Shown here piece by piece: positions 1 to 8,091 of a stretch of DNA of 23,972 nucleotides (positions are counted from its first letter, which is position 1; each line of letters opens with the position of its first letter). A model generated the notes under the pieces. It did not search any database and had not been told where the DNA came from. It was given only the letters and a program-made list of their open reading frames with translations. Origin of the DNA: a virus; IMG/VR virus record IMGVR_UViG_3300031239_000140, positions 1 through 23,972 of that record, one strand, 5' to 3'. The translations under genes and the position numbers were made by a program.

Positions 1-225
1 TCAACCCTTCGCCGAATCGCCCTTGGCGTCGTCGGCGCCCCAATCCATGAACGGGTTCACCAGCAGGAAGACGCCGACCAGCCAATTGTCGAATTCGCGC
101 ATCGCATGCGCCCAGCCCTGCGGGACGAAATCGGGGAAGGCCAGCGTGCCGGCGCCGATGGCGCTCAGCACGGCGATGACGGCGCGAATGATCCGGCGCT
201 GTTGCCGGGTAAGCGTGAAATTCAT
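1..225 (-). CDS. Small two-helix membrane protein, holin-like candidate
   Basis: This 74-aa protein starts at the ATG at 225, preceded by an AGAGG ribosome-binding site; its TGA stop is the first three bases of the window. An upstream in-frame extension exists but is Arg/Pro-rich and lacks a ribosome site, so the shorter start is preferred. The N-terminus is basic (RQQRR). A hydrophobic stretch follows at about residues 12-32 and a second at about 46-60 (WLVGVFLLV), and the tail is short and charged. Size and topology fit a class II-type holin or another small phage inner-membrane protein. It lies in the same strand run as the endolysin but 1.6 kb away from it. No family is recognised, so the holin role rests only on topology and context. 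Confidence 0.6.
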   Translation of the reverse strand: MNFTLTRQQRRIIRAVIAVLSAIGAGTLAFPDFVPQGWAHAMREFDNWLVGVFLLVNPFMDWGADDAKGDSAKG

Positions 226-239
226 GGGCAGGCCTCTTT

Positions 240-401
240 TCAGGTGATGCCGACGGCGCGCAGCGCCTCGAGGAGCGCCGGATCGCGGCGGGATTTGAAG
301 GCGCGCGGCAGGCGGTGACGCCGGCAATAGATGCGGAAGGCGCGCTCTTGCACGTCGGTCGCGCGGATGGTGAAGGATTTTGGCTGCAGTCGAAGACGCA
401 T
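240..401 (-). CDS. Small basic protein of unknown function
   Basis: This 53-aa ORF uses the ATG at 401, with a GGGAG-type ribosome site just upstream (CTCCCTCCC then GGGAG before the start). A longer reading to 518 is Arg/Ser-rich, would overlap the end of the upstream porin-like gene, and is less likely. The protein is strongly basic (about 14 Arg/Lys). The sequence VQERAFRIYCRRHRLPRAFK and a final ALLEALRAVG helix suggest a small helical protein. It is 14 nt from the next gene and co-oriented, so it is probably co-transcribed with the lysis-end genes. I do not recognise the family and assign no function. Confidence 0.45.
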   Translation of the reverse strand: MRLRLQPKSFTIRATDVQERAFRIYCRRHRLPRAFKSRRDPALLEALRAVGIT

Positions 402-462
402 GCGGGTCTCCCGCAATGGGAGGGAGCGGGGCGCACGGCTCCGCTCCTTTGATTCTAGCGGT

Positions 463-1470
463 TCACAGCCCGGCGCTCGCGAGGTCGCTCTTGACCTTGT
501 CGACGATCGCCGTCGCATTGCCGCCGCTCTTCACCGTGCTCTGGATTTGCGCCAGCGCCGCGCCGGCGTTGGCGTTGACGCTGGCGAAGTCGGCGGCGAC
601 GTTGCCGGTCGGCGCGAACAGCGTCGGCGTCGGCAAAAAGTCCAGCGACTTGCGCAGCGTGACTTCGACGACATGCGAGGCGGTCGAGCCATGCACGACG
701 TAATTCGTCGCGGCGAAGCCGGGCGTCTGGCCATATTGCAGCCCGGCCAGCGAGACCGTGCGGCGGCCGGCGTCGACATATTTGTAGCCCACGCCGAAGC
801 GCCAGCCCGGCGCGAACTGATATTCGACGCCGGCCCCGCCGAAGAAGCCGAGATCGACGCGGCGCGTCGCGCCATAGCCCGCCGCGATCGCCAGCGGCGC
901 GCCGGAAGTCACGCCGGCCGAGGTCTGCACCAGGGCCGCGCCGCCGGTGACGTAAAGCAGCGTGTTGGGCGTCACCAGATAGCCGAGGCGAGGGCCGAGC
1001 GTGGCGGCGAAGTCGTAGGACTTCGACACTTGCGCGAGGGCCGGATAGGCGCCGAGGCCGGGCGTCGCCCAAGTCGCCGTTTTGTTGGAGCCGAGCGGAA
1101 CGCCGACGGTCCCTTCGACGCCATAGACGAAGTTGCCGGCCTGGAAATCATAGCCCGCGAGCCCGAGCCCGAGCGCGCCGACCGGCGTCGCCAGCAGCTT
1201 GGCGTTGGAGCCATAGCCGAAGGCGGTATAGCTGGGCGCGAGCGCCGGCCCGACCTGCTGATAGCCGGTCGAAAAGGCCTCGGCGCCCCACACCGGATTG
1301 GCGAAGAAGGCCGCGCCGCCGCCAACGCCGGCGTAGAAGCCGCCCCAAGTCGAGACGGGCGCGGGGATGAAGGGCGCGGCTTTGTGGCTGGGGAGATCGG
1401 CGGCGAAGGCCGGATTGAGCATAGCCGCGCACAGCCCGGCGAGGAACGCCGGGGAGAGATGCAGTTTCAT
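463..1470 (-). CDS. Omp25/31-type outer membrane beta-barrel protein with a C-terminal extension
   Basis: The protein has 335 aa. It begins with a clear Sec signal peptide at residues 1-23 (cleavage after AFA, mature start ADLPS). Next comes the hallmark of the alphaproteobacterial Omp25/Omp31/RopB family: a Pro-rich linker followed by TWGGFYAGVGGG at about residues 41-52. Alternating polar/aromatic strands follow, including GYDFQAGNFVYGVEG, LGPRLGYLV, GVEYQFAPGWRFGVGYKYVD and VVEVTLRKSLDF. The barrel should insert in the host outer membrane. Family members normally end at a terminal aromatic strand. Here about 60 Ala/Val/Asn-rich residues follow (from LPTPTLFAP to the end), apparently forming a soluble helix. 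In a phage lysis region it could be a lysogenic-conversion (moron) porin, in the manner of Lom-type proteins. The ATG at 1470 gives the signal peptide at the very N-terminus. Confidence 0.85.
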   Translation of the reverse strand: MKLHLSPAFLAGLCAAMLNPAFAADLPSHKAAPFIPAPVSTWGGFYAGVGGGAAFFANPVWGAEAFSTGYQQVGPALAPSYTAFGYGSNAKLLATPVGALGLGLAGYDFQAGNFVYGVEGTVGVPLGSNKTATWATPGLGAYPALAQVSKSYDFAATLGPRLGYLVTPNTLLYVTGGAALVQTSAGVTSGAPLAIAAGYGATRRVDLGFFGGAGVEYQFAPGWRFGVGYKYVDAGRRTVSLAGLQYGQTPGFAATNYVVHGSTASHVVEVTLRKSLDFLPTPTLFAPTGNVAADFASVNANAGAALAQIQSTVKSGGNATAIVDKVKSDLASAGL

Positions 1471-1550
1471 GGGGAGTTGCCTTTTGGGAGGTTCGCCCTG
1501 GGGATTTCGCGCGGCGGGCGGGCGAAGCGCCGCGCGCAAAGCCGGGCCGG

Positions 1551-1772
1551 TTACTGGCCGGCGGCGGCCGCGGGCGGGGCGACCAATTTGGCCAACGCAT
1601 CGATCCAGGGCGCGAGCTTGGCGCGTTCCGCCGCGAGCGCCTCCGATTGGTCGGAGGCCGCCTTGTCGAAAGTCGCCATCTCGGCGAGCAGCGCCTTGGC
1701 CTTGTCGATAGAACCGTCGGCCTGCTGCGTCGCGGCGGCCGTGGCCGCGGCCAATCCATCCATCAAAGTCAT
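1551..1772 (-). CDS. Small Ala-rich helical protein of unknown function
   Basis: A 73-aa ORF from the ATG at 1772, with AGGGGAAG about 4 nt upstream, ending at TAA. The sequence is almost entirely predicted alpha-helix with heptad-like spacing (SIDKAKALLAEMATFDKAA, EALAAERAKLAPWIDALAKLV) and an Ala/Pro tail. There is no membrane segment or signal peptide. It sits between the endolysin gene (46 nt away) and the outer membrane protein gene, co-oriented with both. Ala-rich coiled-coil proteins of this size are common beside phage lysis genes, but I do not recognise a family and assign no role. Confidence 0.55.
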   Translation of the reverse strand: MTLMDGLAAATAAATQQADGSIDKAKALLAEMATFDKAASDQSEALAAERAKLAPWIDALAKLVAPPAAAAGQ

Positions 1773-1818
1773 GGGCTTCCCCTGGAGTTCGCCGGGAGAC
1801 CGCCCGGCGCGGATCGAT

Positions 1819-2343
1819 TCAGCGCAGCGCTTGTTTGGCGCGCGCGAGATAGGCGCGGCGCGTGGCGAGGCCGTTCAAACCGCCGTTGATGCGACGCGTG
1901 ATCGTGTCGATGTCTTCGCGGTCGGCGAAGCCGTTCAGCGCATGATCGCGCCAGAAGACGCAGGCGACGTTCAGCGCGTGAGGGAAGGTCGCGACGATTT
2001 CGGGATGCGAAACGAAGTCGACGACGAGGATCTTCGACAGCCGCGCGTAATTGGCGCGGCCCGTCAGCATGCAGAAACCGCGCCCCTTGAAGCGCAAGCC
2101 GTCGCCGCACCGCGTGTTGCCGAGGTCGCGACGCCCCTCATATGCGCGCCCGCTGGCCTCTTCGGTGAGATGCGTGTAGCCGGCCGTTTCTTCCGCCCAT
2201 TGCGAAAGGAAATGCGCCTGGCGCAGACGGTTCGACAGCTCGTATTTCACGATCGCGGCGGGGAAGGCGCCGGCGAGGCCGGCGACGATGTCCGCATGCG
2301 CGGGCGGCGCGATGCGGCGAATGACTGCGGCCCAATCGGTCAT
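1819..2343 (-). CDS. Phage endolysin, GH19 chitinase/lysozyme-like
   Basis: A 174-aa protein starting at the ATG at 2343 after an AAAGGA ribosome site. GH19-type endolysins hydrolyse the glycan strands of peptidoglycan to release phage. The diagnostic segment is visible: AHFLSQWAEETAGY (about residues 43-56), where Glu52 aligns with the catalytic Glu of the usual HES motif. Then come EEASGRAYEGRRDLGNT (61-77) and GDGLRFKGRGFCMLTGRANY (80-99), the conserved RxKGRGxxxLTGRxNY signature. The C-terminal INGG is also typical. There is no signal peptide, so export would need a holin; a two-helix holin candidate lies 31 nt upstream. Length fits the family. Confidence 0.92.
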   Translation of the reverse strand: MTDWAAVIRRIAPPAHADIVAGLAGAFPAAIVKYELSNRLRQAHFLSQWAEETAGYTHLTEEASGRAYEGRRDLGNTRCGDGLRFKGRGFCMLTGRANYARLSKILVVDFVSHPEIVATFPHALNVACVFWRDHALNGFADREDIDTITRRINGGLNGLATRRAYLARAKQALR

Positions 2344-2374
2344 GGAGCGGTCCTTTCGATGGAGGCGGAGAATT

Positions 2375-2608
2375 TCAGTGCGGCGCGTGATGCGTCACGA
2401 CGAACAGCGCCGCGCCTAGGCCGATCATGCCGACGACGTGCGGCCAGATCGTTGCGGCGAGCGACGGCTTGCGCCGCCATGTCGATCTATCGGCAAGCCG
2501 AACGGGGCGCGGCGGCGACGGGTCGTGGCGCGCCCAATCCGTGATGAGCCAGGCGGCCAGCAGCGACGCGGCGAGCGCCATCGCCCCGGCGAGTTCGAAT
2601 CTCGTCAT
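2375..2608 (-). CDS. Putative holin, two-transmembrane small protein
   Basis: A 77-aa protein starting at the ATG at 2608, preceded by AGGTGA about 3 nt upstream. It has two hydrophobic helices: LAGAMALAASLLAAWLITDW (about residues 6-25) and VVGMIGLGAALFVVTH (about 58-73). A basic, Pro/Arg-rich cytoplasmic-type loop separates them. This is class II holin topology. The endolysin gene begins 31 nt downstream on the same strand, the usual holin-endolysin order. No signature motif of a named holin family is visible, so the call rests on topology, size and position. The first 120 nt overlap another small ORF in a different frame (2487-2711). Confidence 0.65.
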   Translation of the reverse strand: MTRFELAGAMALAASLLAAWLITDWARHDPSPPRPVRLADRSTWRRKPSLAATIWPHVVGMIGLGAALFVVTHHAPH

Positions 2609-2711
2609 GCGTCACCTGCCTTTTTTGAATGGAGCGCCGCCGCGACAGCAGGGCGAAGAACGCCACGACGGCCCAGGCCGCGAGCCCGAGCGGCGTCACG
2701 CGCCGCGTCAC
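2487..2711 (-). CDS. Possible small single-helix membrane ORF, translationally coupled
   Basis: A 74-aa ORF whose GTG start at 2711 overlaps the TGA of the SGNH gene in a GTGA arrangement, a common coupling signal in this operon. The N-terminus is a plausible membrane helix (LGLAAWAVVAFFALLS, about residues 8-23) followed by a basic stretch. The last 40 residues overlap the holin candidate by 122 nt and are Arg/Ala-rich, as expected of a shadow frame. If real, only the N-terminal third may matter, for example as a lysis regulator or spanin-like partner. The alternative is an unused open stretch. No family is recognised. Confidence 0.3.
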   Translation of the reverse strand: MTRRVTPLGLAAWAVVAFFALLSRRRSIQKRQVTHDEIRTRRGDGARRVAAGRLAHHGLGAPRPVAAAPRSACR

Positions 2712-5700
2712 CCCGTCACCGCCAACATCGTTCCGATGCCGGCCGGGGTGAGGGGCAAGCCGGGGTCGGCGCCGCTAAAGATCGTGTTGAGCGCGCCGCT
2801 CGCCGCACTGTTGTCGTAGAGCAACTGGCCCATCAGATTGGCGTCGCCGATCGACGTGCCGACGCTGAGCCCCGAGATCGTCGCGCCCGTGCAGCCCGCC
2901 GGCAGGACCACCGTGGGCGCCGAGGTTCCCGCAAGTCCGGGCGTCGCGGGATAGGCCGCGGTAATCCCGCTCGCCGAAGTGTAAGTGAAGGCGATGGTCG
3001 GGGCCGTCGTGAAGCCGCCGCCCGTCGTCGCGACGGTCGACGTTCCGGAGCCCGAGCATGTCCCATGCGCCGACACCGTCAGCCCCGTCCCGCCAGCGTT
3101 GCCCGTCAGCGTGCCGAGGCGCGAGAACTGCATGTTGTCGCCATAGGAGAGCCAGGTCGCGCCGCTCGTCCAGCTTCCCGTGCCCTTCACGCATTGCACC
3201 ACGGTCGCCACGACCAGCGTGCAGTTGAAGGCACCGGACTGCGTATAGGAGACCGCATAGGGATCGAATCCGTCCTCGTAAACGTCGCCATTGGCGAAGG
3301 GATTTTGCGACGCGCCGATGCGGAAGCCTTCGACGTGCTGTCCCGTGGCCGTCGACCTAGAGCAAGTCCCTGCCGGCGGATAAACGCCGCCGGTGAGATT
3401 GGCGCCGCATGTCGCAAGGGAAGTTCCCTGGTTCAGCGTCACCGTGATGTCGATGCAACTGTAGGGCGTCGTCGCGCAAGCGGCGTTGTAAGTCGACGTA
3501 TTGTCGAAGGCGGCGCCGGCGATGGCCGGCTGCGCCGCCGTCAGCCATCCCCAGACGGCCATGAGATTGGTCGCCAGCCGCTTGCCGACGCGTTGCGCGC
3601 CGAAGGAACCGCTGGTCGCGTGCGGCGAGTCCGTGTTCAGCCCGGCGACGACGTTGGCGATGTCGGGGTAGTCCCCGCCCGGCAAAGCGTTGGGGATATA
3701 AGCTCCGGAAGACGAATTCACCGCGTCGTGAGACCACTGCAAACAGCTCGTGCTCTGCTGAAACACAGTGCCGAAAGCCGGGTTCACGTCGCGCGGATGG
3801 CCCACGACGACGACCGGCGTCGACGACGACACCTGCGGAAAGGTCGCCTGCAACTTCGTCGTCGCCGCGTAATTCCACTTGGCCGAATGCGACGCCGCGG
3901 CGTTGGCGTAAGGATAAGCGGTGAAGTCGTTCTGATTGCCCGTGCATTGATAGAGCACGATCGCGTCGAGCCCCGCCGGCGCGTGCGACATGACCGCGGA
4001 TACGAATCCAGAGGAAGGTCCGCCGTTCCCCCACCAGTCCCAAGCGTCGTATTGCGACGCCGGGACTTGAGTGATTCCCGTTCCGTCCCAAGGCGCGAGA
4101 TCGACGATGTTGGTCCATTTCACGGTCGTGCTCGCCGGCCAATTCGTCGCCGAGACGAAGGAGATCGCCCCCGTCAGATAATTGATCGAGCAAGTCAGCC
4201 CGGCATAGGCGCCAAACCCCGTGCAATTGGTCGACCCGCCCACGCCGAAACCGGCAGCCTGATTGTCTTGCGCGATGAGCGTCGCGCCATTGAAGACCTG
4301 CGCGGTCCCGGCGAGGATCGTGTTGGCGACGCCGCCCTGATGCGGATAAGGCGCGCCGCCGGCGCAGCCCGGGCAGCTTATGCCGAGGCTGCTCTCGGCG
4401 AAGGTCAGCGTGCTCGACAGCGTCGTCGAACCGCCGGCGACCGTCTTCGACTGCGAGACATAACCGTTGTTCCAAATGTCCGCTGGTTCGCCCGGCCGCG
4501 CCAGATTGAGGATCTCGACGGGCCAGCCCTTGACCGCGGTCATCGCCCTGATCAGCGCAACGCCGCCGTCGCCCAGCCCGTTCACGCTGGACCCAGGTAG
4601 CGTCAAAGGCGTCAAGGGCCGCACGGCGACGGCGCCGGCGGGCGTGTAAGCGTTGGTCGTCAGGAAGGGCGAATAGCTGTAGGTCAGTGCGACCTGAGGG
4701 TCGATCGGCCCGACATAGGCGTGAAGCCCCGAGGCCAGCGAAAGCGAATTCCCCGCCCAGGAGTTTTGCAGCAAGAACGCGGCCTGCGATTGTCCGAACA
4801 GCGCAATGACCTCGCCGACCATGATCGGGCCGCCGGTGAAGACGTAACCCGTCCCATTGCTGGCGCGCACGCTGACGTAATAGGGGCCGCCGGCCGGCAC
4901 GCCCGGTAAGGAGCCCGAGAAAGCCCCGCCGCCGAGCGTCCCGCCGATGTTCGTCCAGGCGCAGCCCGGCGCATAGCTAGAGAGCGCCGTGCAAGATCCT
5001 GCCGTCGAGGAAATCCGCGCCTGGATTGCCGCCGGCGTCCCGCCGAGCGCCGACGCGTTGTAGGTTCCGTCGACGACGACCGAGCCGGCGCCCGTCGTCT
5101 GATTGGTGATCGCATGGAAGGCATAGGCGCCGTGGTCGTTCAGCGCCAGCGCCGCCGTCGTCGCCACGGGCTCCGCGGCGAGCGGCGTCTGCGCCGCGGT
5201 CGGCGAGGCGATGAGCGGCGTCGTGGCGGCATAATTGCCGCTCAAATCCGTCAGGACCGCGCTCGCCGCGTTCCAACTGTAAAAACTGTGGACCGTGTAG
5301 GTCGACGGGTTCGCGGTGAAATAAGCGTAAGGGTCCAGCGCGCCCGTCGCGAATTCCCCGAGCAGCGTCATGTTGGGGATGCAGCCCGAACTCGCGCCGG
5401 CCGTGCAGGTCGAGTTGGGGAACTCGCCATAGATCATGCCGAGCGCGCCGATCGCGCCGCCCCAGCCCTGCTGGTTCGCCGTCGTCGAGGTGGACAAGGC
5501 GGAGCCGATCAAGCTCGCCGCTTCGCCCAGCGTCGTCTGCGCGCGGACCGCGCCGGTCGTGTTGCTGTAGAAAAACTCGTTGGCGGAGGTCATCGCCTCG
5601 GGCCCGACGCCCGTCGCCTGCGCGGCGGAGAGGATGTAAGTCCCGGCGCCGCCGGTTCCCGTCGCGCCGCTCGTCCCATAGGGCAGGATTTGCGCCGTCG

Positions 5701-6712
5701 TGACGCCCGCGCCGCCGATCGTCATGCCCGGCCAGATCGTGCCGGTCGGCGTGCCGGTGACGGTCAAAACCGTCGACGAGGTCGTCGTCTGTCCGGTGAA
5801 ACCCGCGGTTCCCTGATTGGAAATGTAACTCACGGCCGGCGAGTTCTTCAGCGCGACGCCGTTTTGATCGACGCAAGCGACATATTGCAGGCCGGGCGCG
5901 GTGTCGGCGGTGTCGCCGCCGAACTCGCCGGCGATGCAAGTGACTTTTTGGCCCGGCTGAACCAGAATCCCGGTGGTGTAGCCCATCGTCAAGGTGAGCG
6001 ATCCGCCGGACCCCGCGCCGATGCCGGAAATCCCCGCGACGCTCACCGTCGGCGCCGCCGCGCCGCTGCATTGGCCGGGGTCGGTGACGTGGATGAGATC
6101 GATCGCGCCGACCGCATTGACGTGCAGATAGCCCGCGGGCGCGCGCGTCGTGCAGGGGCCGCCCGTCGCGGTCCAAGGATAGGCGCCTTGCGTATAGCCC
6201 GAGCCGCCGACGAAGCTCGCCAGCGAGACGCCCTTCGTCTGCCACCAGTAAGAGCCGCCATAGGCGAGCTGCATGACGATCGACAAAGGCACGTTGTTGC
6301 CGGGGATACCGACACGAAAGGCCCGATCGCTTCCGCCGGGACAAGACGCAGACGAAGCGCAGCCGATCGTCGTCGTGGGAATGGTGGCGGAGAACAGCGT
6401 TTCGGCGGCCGTGCCGAAAGACTGCTGCATGTATGGATTGACTTGGAACTGCGCGAAGACGAACCACGACTTGGTCGTCGTGCTCGGCAAGGTGAAGGCG
6501 CCAAACGATCCGCCATTGGTTTTGAAGCCGTTGTTGGTCGCCGAGCCCGTCAGCGCATTGTCCGCGCCGAGCATCACGCTCGCGCGGGGCAGAGCCGTCG
6601 GCGTGACGAGACTGGCGAGTGCGTTGGCGGCGATGCGCGCGTATGGATAGAGCGCATAGGCGTTCGGCGCGGCGAGGACCAAGGCGGCGCCCAGCAAAAG
6701 CGTCTTGCGCAT
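2708..6712 (-). CDS. Very large secreted/tail-associated SGNH hydrolase-like protein
   Basis: A 1334-aa protein with a Sec-type signal peptide (basic MRKT, hydrophobic core, cleavage near NAYA at residue 20). The first 600 residues are Gly/Ser/Thr-rich beta-structure with many Cys pairs, as in extracellular adhesins or tailspikes. An SGNH-hydrolase tetrad can be read in order: block I VALFGQSQAA (about 636), block II LNLARPGEP (about 740), block III CTGNQND (about 925) and block V DSPHATSG (about 1028). This suggests a carbohydrate O-deacetylase or esterase acting on surface polysaccharide, an activity known in phage tailspikes. A further beta-rich region follows. The start lies 1 nt after the stop of the fibre gene upstream. 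The signal peptide is odd for a virion protein, so a secreted adhesin remains possible. Confidence 0.75.
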   Translation of the reverse strand: MRKTLLLGAALVLAAPNAYALYPYARIAANALASLVTPTALPRASVMLGADNALTGSATNNGFKTNGGSFGAFTLPSTTTKSWFVFAQFQVNPYMQQSFGTAAETLFSATIPTTTIGCASSASCPGGSDRAFRVGIPGNNVPLSIVMQLAYGGSYWWQTKGVSLASFVGGSGYTQGAYPWTATGGPCTTRAPAGYLHVNAVGAIDLIHVTDPGQCSGAAAPTVSVAGISGIGAGSGGSLTLTMGYTTGILVQPGQKVTCIAGEFGGDTADTAPGLQYVACVDQNGVALKNSPAVSYISNQGTAGFTGQTTTSSTVLTVTGTPTGTIWPGMTIGGAGVTTAQILPYGTSGATGTGGAGTYILSAAQATGVGPEAMTSANEFFYSNTTGAVRAQTTLGEAASLIGSALSTSTTANQQGWGGAIGALGMIYGEFPNSTCTAGASSGCIPNMTLLGEFATGALDPYAYFTANPSTYTVHSFYSWNAASAVLTDLSGNYAATTPLIASPTAAQTPLAAEPVATTAALALNDHGAYAFHAITNQTTGAGSVVVDGTYNASALGGTPAAIQARISSTAGSCTALSSYAPGCAWTNIGGTLGGGAFSGSLPGVPAGGPYYVSVRASNGTGYVFTGGPIMVGEVIALFGQSQAAFLLQNSWAGNSLSLASGLHAYVGPIDPQVALTYSYSPFLTTNAYTPAGAVAVRPLTPLTLPGSSVNGLGDGGVALIRAMTAVKGWPVEILNLARPGEPADIWNNGYVSQSKTVAGGSTTLSSTLTFAESSLGISCPGCAGGAPYPHQGGVANTILAGTAQVFNGATLIAQDNQAAGFGVGGSTNCTGFGAYAGLTCSINYLTGAISFVSATNWPASTTVKWTNIVDLAPWDGTGITQVPASQYDAWDWWGNGGPSSGFVSAVMSHAPAGLDAIVLYQCTGNQNDFTAYPYANAAASHSAKWNYAATTKLQATFPQVSSSTPVVVVGHPRDVNPAFGTVFQQSTSCLQWSHDAVNSSSGAYIPNALPGGDYPDIANVVAGLNTDSPHATSGSFGAQRVGKRLATNLMAVWGWLTAAQPAIAGAAFDNTSTYNAACATTPYSCIDITVTLNQGTSLATCGANLTGGVYPPAGTCSRSTATGQHVEGFRIGASQNPFANGDVYEDGFDPYAVSYTQSGAFNCTLVVATVVQCVKGTGSWTSGATWLSYGDNMQFSRLGTLTGNAGGTGLTVSAHGTCSGSGTSTVATTGGGFTTAPTIAFTYTSASGITAAYPATPGLAGTSAPTVVLPAGCTGATISGLSVGTSIGDANLMGQLLYDNSAASGALNTIFSGADPGLPLTPAGIGTMLAVTG

Positions 6713-6713
6713 G

Positions 6714-7676
6714 TCAGAAGCCCTTATTGATGGCGCAGAGGAGTTTCGAGCCGCTCGCGGCGATGCAGGTCACGAGGTCGACCGCATTGGCCGCCGTCGA
6801 CAGCACCGGCGTTCCGGCCGCGCCCCAATCGAAAGCGGCGCCCCAACTCGCCAGCGTGCGCGAGCCGGTTGCGTCCTGCGCGACCTGCAGTGTGTAAGTC
6901 AGACCGGCGATCACATTGGTTGGGCTGTAGACCGTCGCGCCCGAGCCGGTGAGAGTCACGGCGGCGTTGTATCCGGACGCGACGTTCCAGGAGATCGTCG
7001 CTGCATAGCCGAGCGTCTGCGCCGTGGCGGAGCCGGACAGCGCTGCTGGCGTCACGACCAGAACCGAACTCGTGCCGGCCTGGACATCCGCTCCGGCGGC
7101 GAAGGAGGCGCCGGAAGCGTTGATCGTCTGGTTCGGCCATGTCCCGCTGATCGTGACGTTCGTCCCCGCGACGAGGCCAGGGGATGCCGTTCCCGTGCCG
7201 CCATTGGCGATCGACAACGGCGCCCCGGACCAGTTCGCATTGTTGACCGCCGCGAGGAAGGCGAGCGAACCAAGCTGGCTGTATGTGGCGAAGCCCCCCG
7301 CGGCGCCCGCGGCGCCGCCCAGCGCCGCCAGCACGCCGGAGCCGGTCGTGACGCTCGACGGACACGCTCCGCTGCCGCCGCCGATCATCAGCGCGTTCGC
7401 GGCCAGTGTGACGCTGGTCGAAAGGCTCGTCGCCGAGGTGGCGCAGACGACCGAACCGGACGTCGCGCCGGTCGCCGCCTGTGGGAAAGCGATCGACGCG
7501 CCGGAAGCCGAAGCGCCGAGAACGCCGCCGGCGCCGATCGTCAAAAATTGCCCGGTCGAACCGCCGACGACCGGCGTCGCGCCGACGTTGAGCGCCGCGC
7601 CCGAAGAAAAACTGTCGGCGCGCGCGCCCGCCGCGAAAAATTGCAGCGCGAGCAGAGGAAGCGTCCGCTTGAGCAT
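6714..7676 (-). CDS. Phage tail fibre-like repeat protein with N-terminal signal peptide
   Basis: A 320-aa protein starting at the ATG at 7676, which overlaps the upstream stop as TGATG. The composition (Gly, Ala, Ser, Thr, Asn) and phrases such as LSIANGGTGTASPG and AGTNVTISGTWPNQTINASG are typical of tail-fibre shafts from tailed phages. The second half (YNAAVTLTGSGATVYSPTNVIAGLTYTLQVAQDATGSRTL in outline) resembles small beta-sandwich modules found near fibre tips. The first 20 residues look like a Sec signal peptide (MLKR, LPLLALQFF, cleavage at ARA), which is unusual for a virion protein. Its neighbours are a decoration-like gene and the SGNH protein. Receptor-contact role inferred. Confidence 0.7.
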   Translation of the reverse strand: MLKRTLPLLALQFFAAGARADSFSSGAALNVGATPVVGGSTGQFLTIGAGGVLGASASGASIAFPQAATGATSGSVVCATSATSLSTSVTLAANALMIGGGSGACPSSVTTGSGVLAALGGAAGAAGGFATYSQLGSLAFLAAVNNANWSGAPLSIANGGTGTASPGLVAGTNVTISGTWPNQTINASGASFAAGADVQAGTSSVLVVTPAALSGSATAQTLGYAATISWNVASGYNAAVTLTGSGATVYSPTNVIAGLTYTLQVAQDATGSRTLASWGAAFDWGAAGTPVLSTAANAVDLVTCIAASGSKLLCAINKGF

Positions 7677-8059
7677 CAGAAGGTCTCCGTCACGCCAATG
7701 GTGGTGGTTCCGCTCGCCGCGACTGCGTAGATCGCCGCGGTCGTGTTCAGCGTCACGGAAGCGTTCGGCGGCAGCGGCATTCCCGTCGCGGTGGTGACGC
7801 CCGAGGGACCGAAGAACACCGTCGCCGCGCCCGCGTTCACCAGCGTCGCCGCGATGCGACCCGTCCCGCTGGCGCCGGTGCGCGCCGCGACGATTTGCGC
7901 GGCGCTCGTTCCAATCGATGTTTGCGACGTGGCGAGCGCGGCGGCCCCGACGGGATTGGCGTTCGCCCCGCCGCCGCCAAAGGACGCGATCTTATTGCCG
8001 GCGCCGTCTTCGACGATCACGCCGGTGGTGATCGATCCGTCGGGATTCTTCCATTGCAT
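7676..8059 (-). CDS. Small phage structural protein, fibre/decoration-like
   Basis: A 127-aa protein starting at the ATG at 8059 behind a strong AGGAG site. The N-terminus (MQWKNPDGSITTGVIVEDGAG) is hydrophilic. From about residue 45 the sequence forms a compact beta module (SQTSIGTSAAQIVAARTGASG, ATLVNAGAATVFFGPSGVTT, MPLPPNASVTLNTTAAIYAVAASGTTTIGVTE). Such a module is common in phage baseplate, decoration or fibre-associated proteins. No signal peptide, unlike the next two genes. The stop overlaps the next start by 1 nt, so it is translationally coupled to the fibre protein. Exact role unknown. Confidence 0.65.
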   Translation of the reverse strand: MQWKNPDGSITTGVIVEDGAGNKIASFGGGGANANPVGAAALATSQTSIGTSAAQIVAARTGASGTGRIAATLVNAGAATVFFGPSGVTTATGMPLPPNASVTLNTTAAIYAVAASGTTTIGVTETF

Positions 8060-8091
8060 CTTCGGCTCCTTCTTGGGCGCGCGCGGGCTTG

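Noticed and set aside
423-447. 7-bp GC-rich inverted repeat after the outer membrane protein gene, as a terminator
   Set aside because: The T-rich side faces the plus strand; on the transcribed minus strand there is no U-run and the arm overlaps the next gene's ribosome site.
331-2544. 737-codon plus-strand open frame (with similar long plus-strand frames at 2438-4600, 5114-6730, 8756-10948, 12120-13535, 15436-17418 and 21367-23490)
   Set aside because: These are antisense shadows of GC-rich minus-strand genes: Arg/Ala-rich, no recognisable domains, no ribosome sites, and they cross several real gene boundaries.
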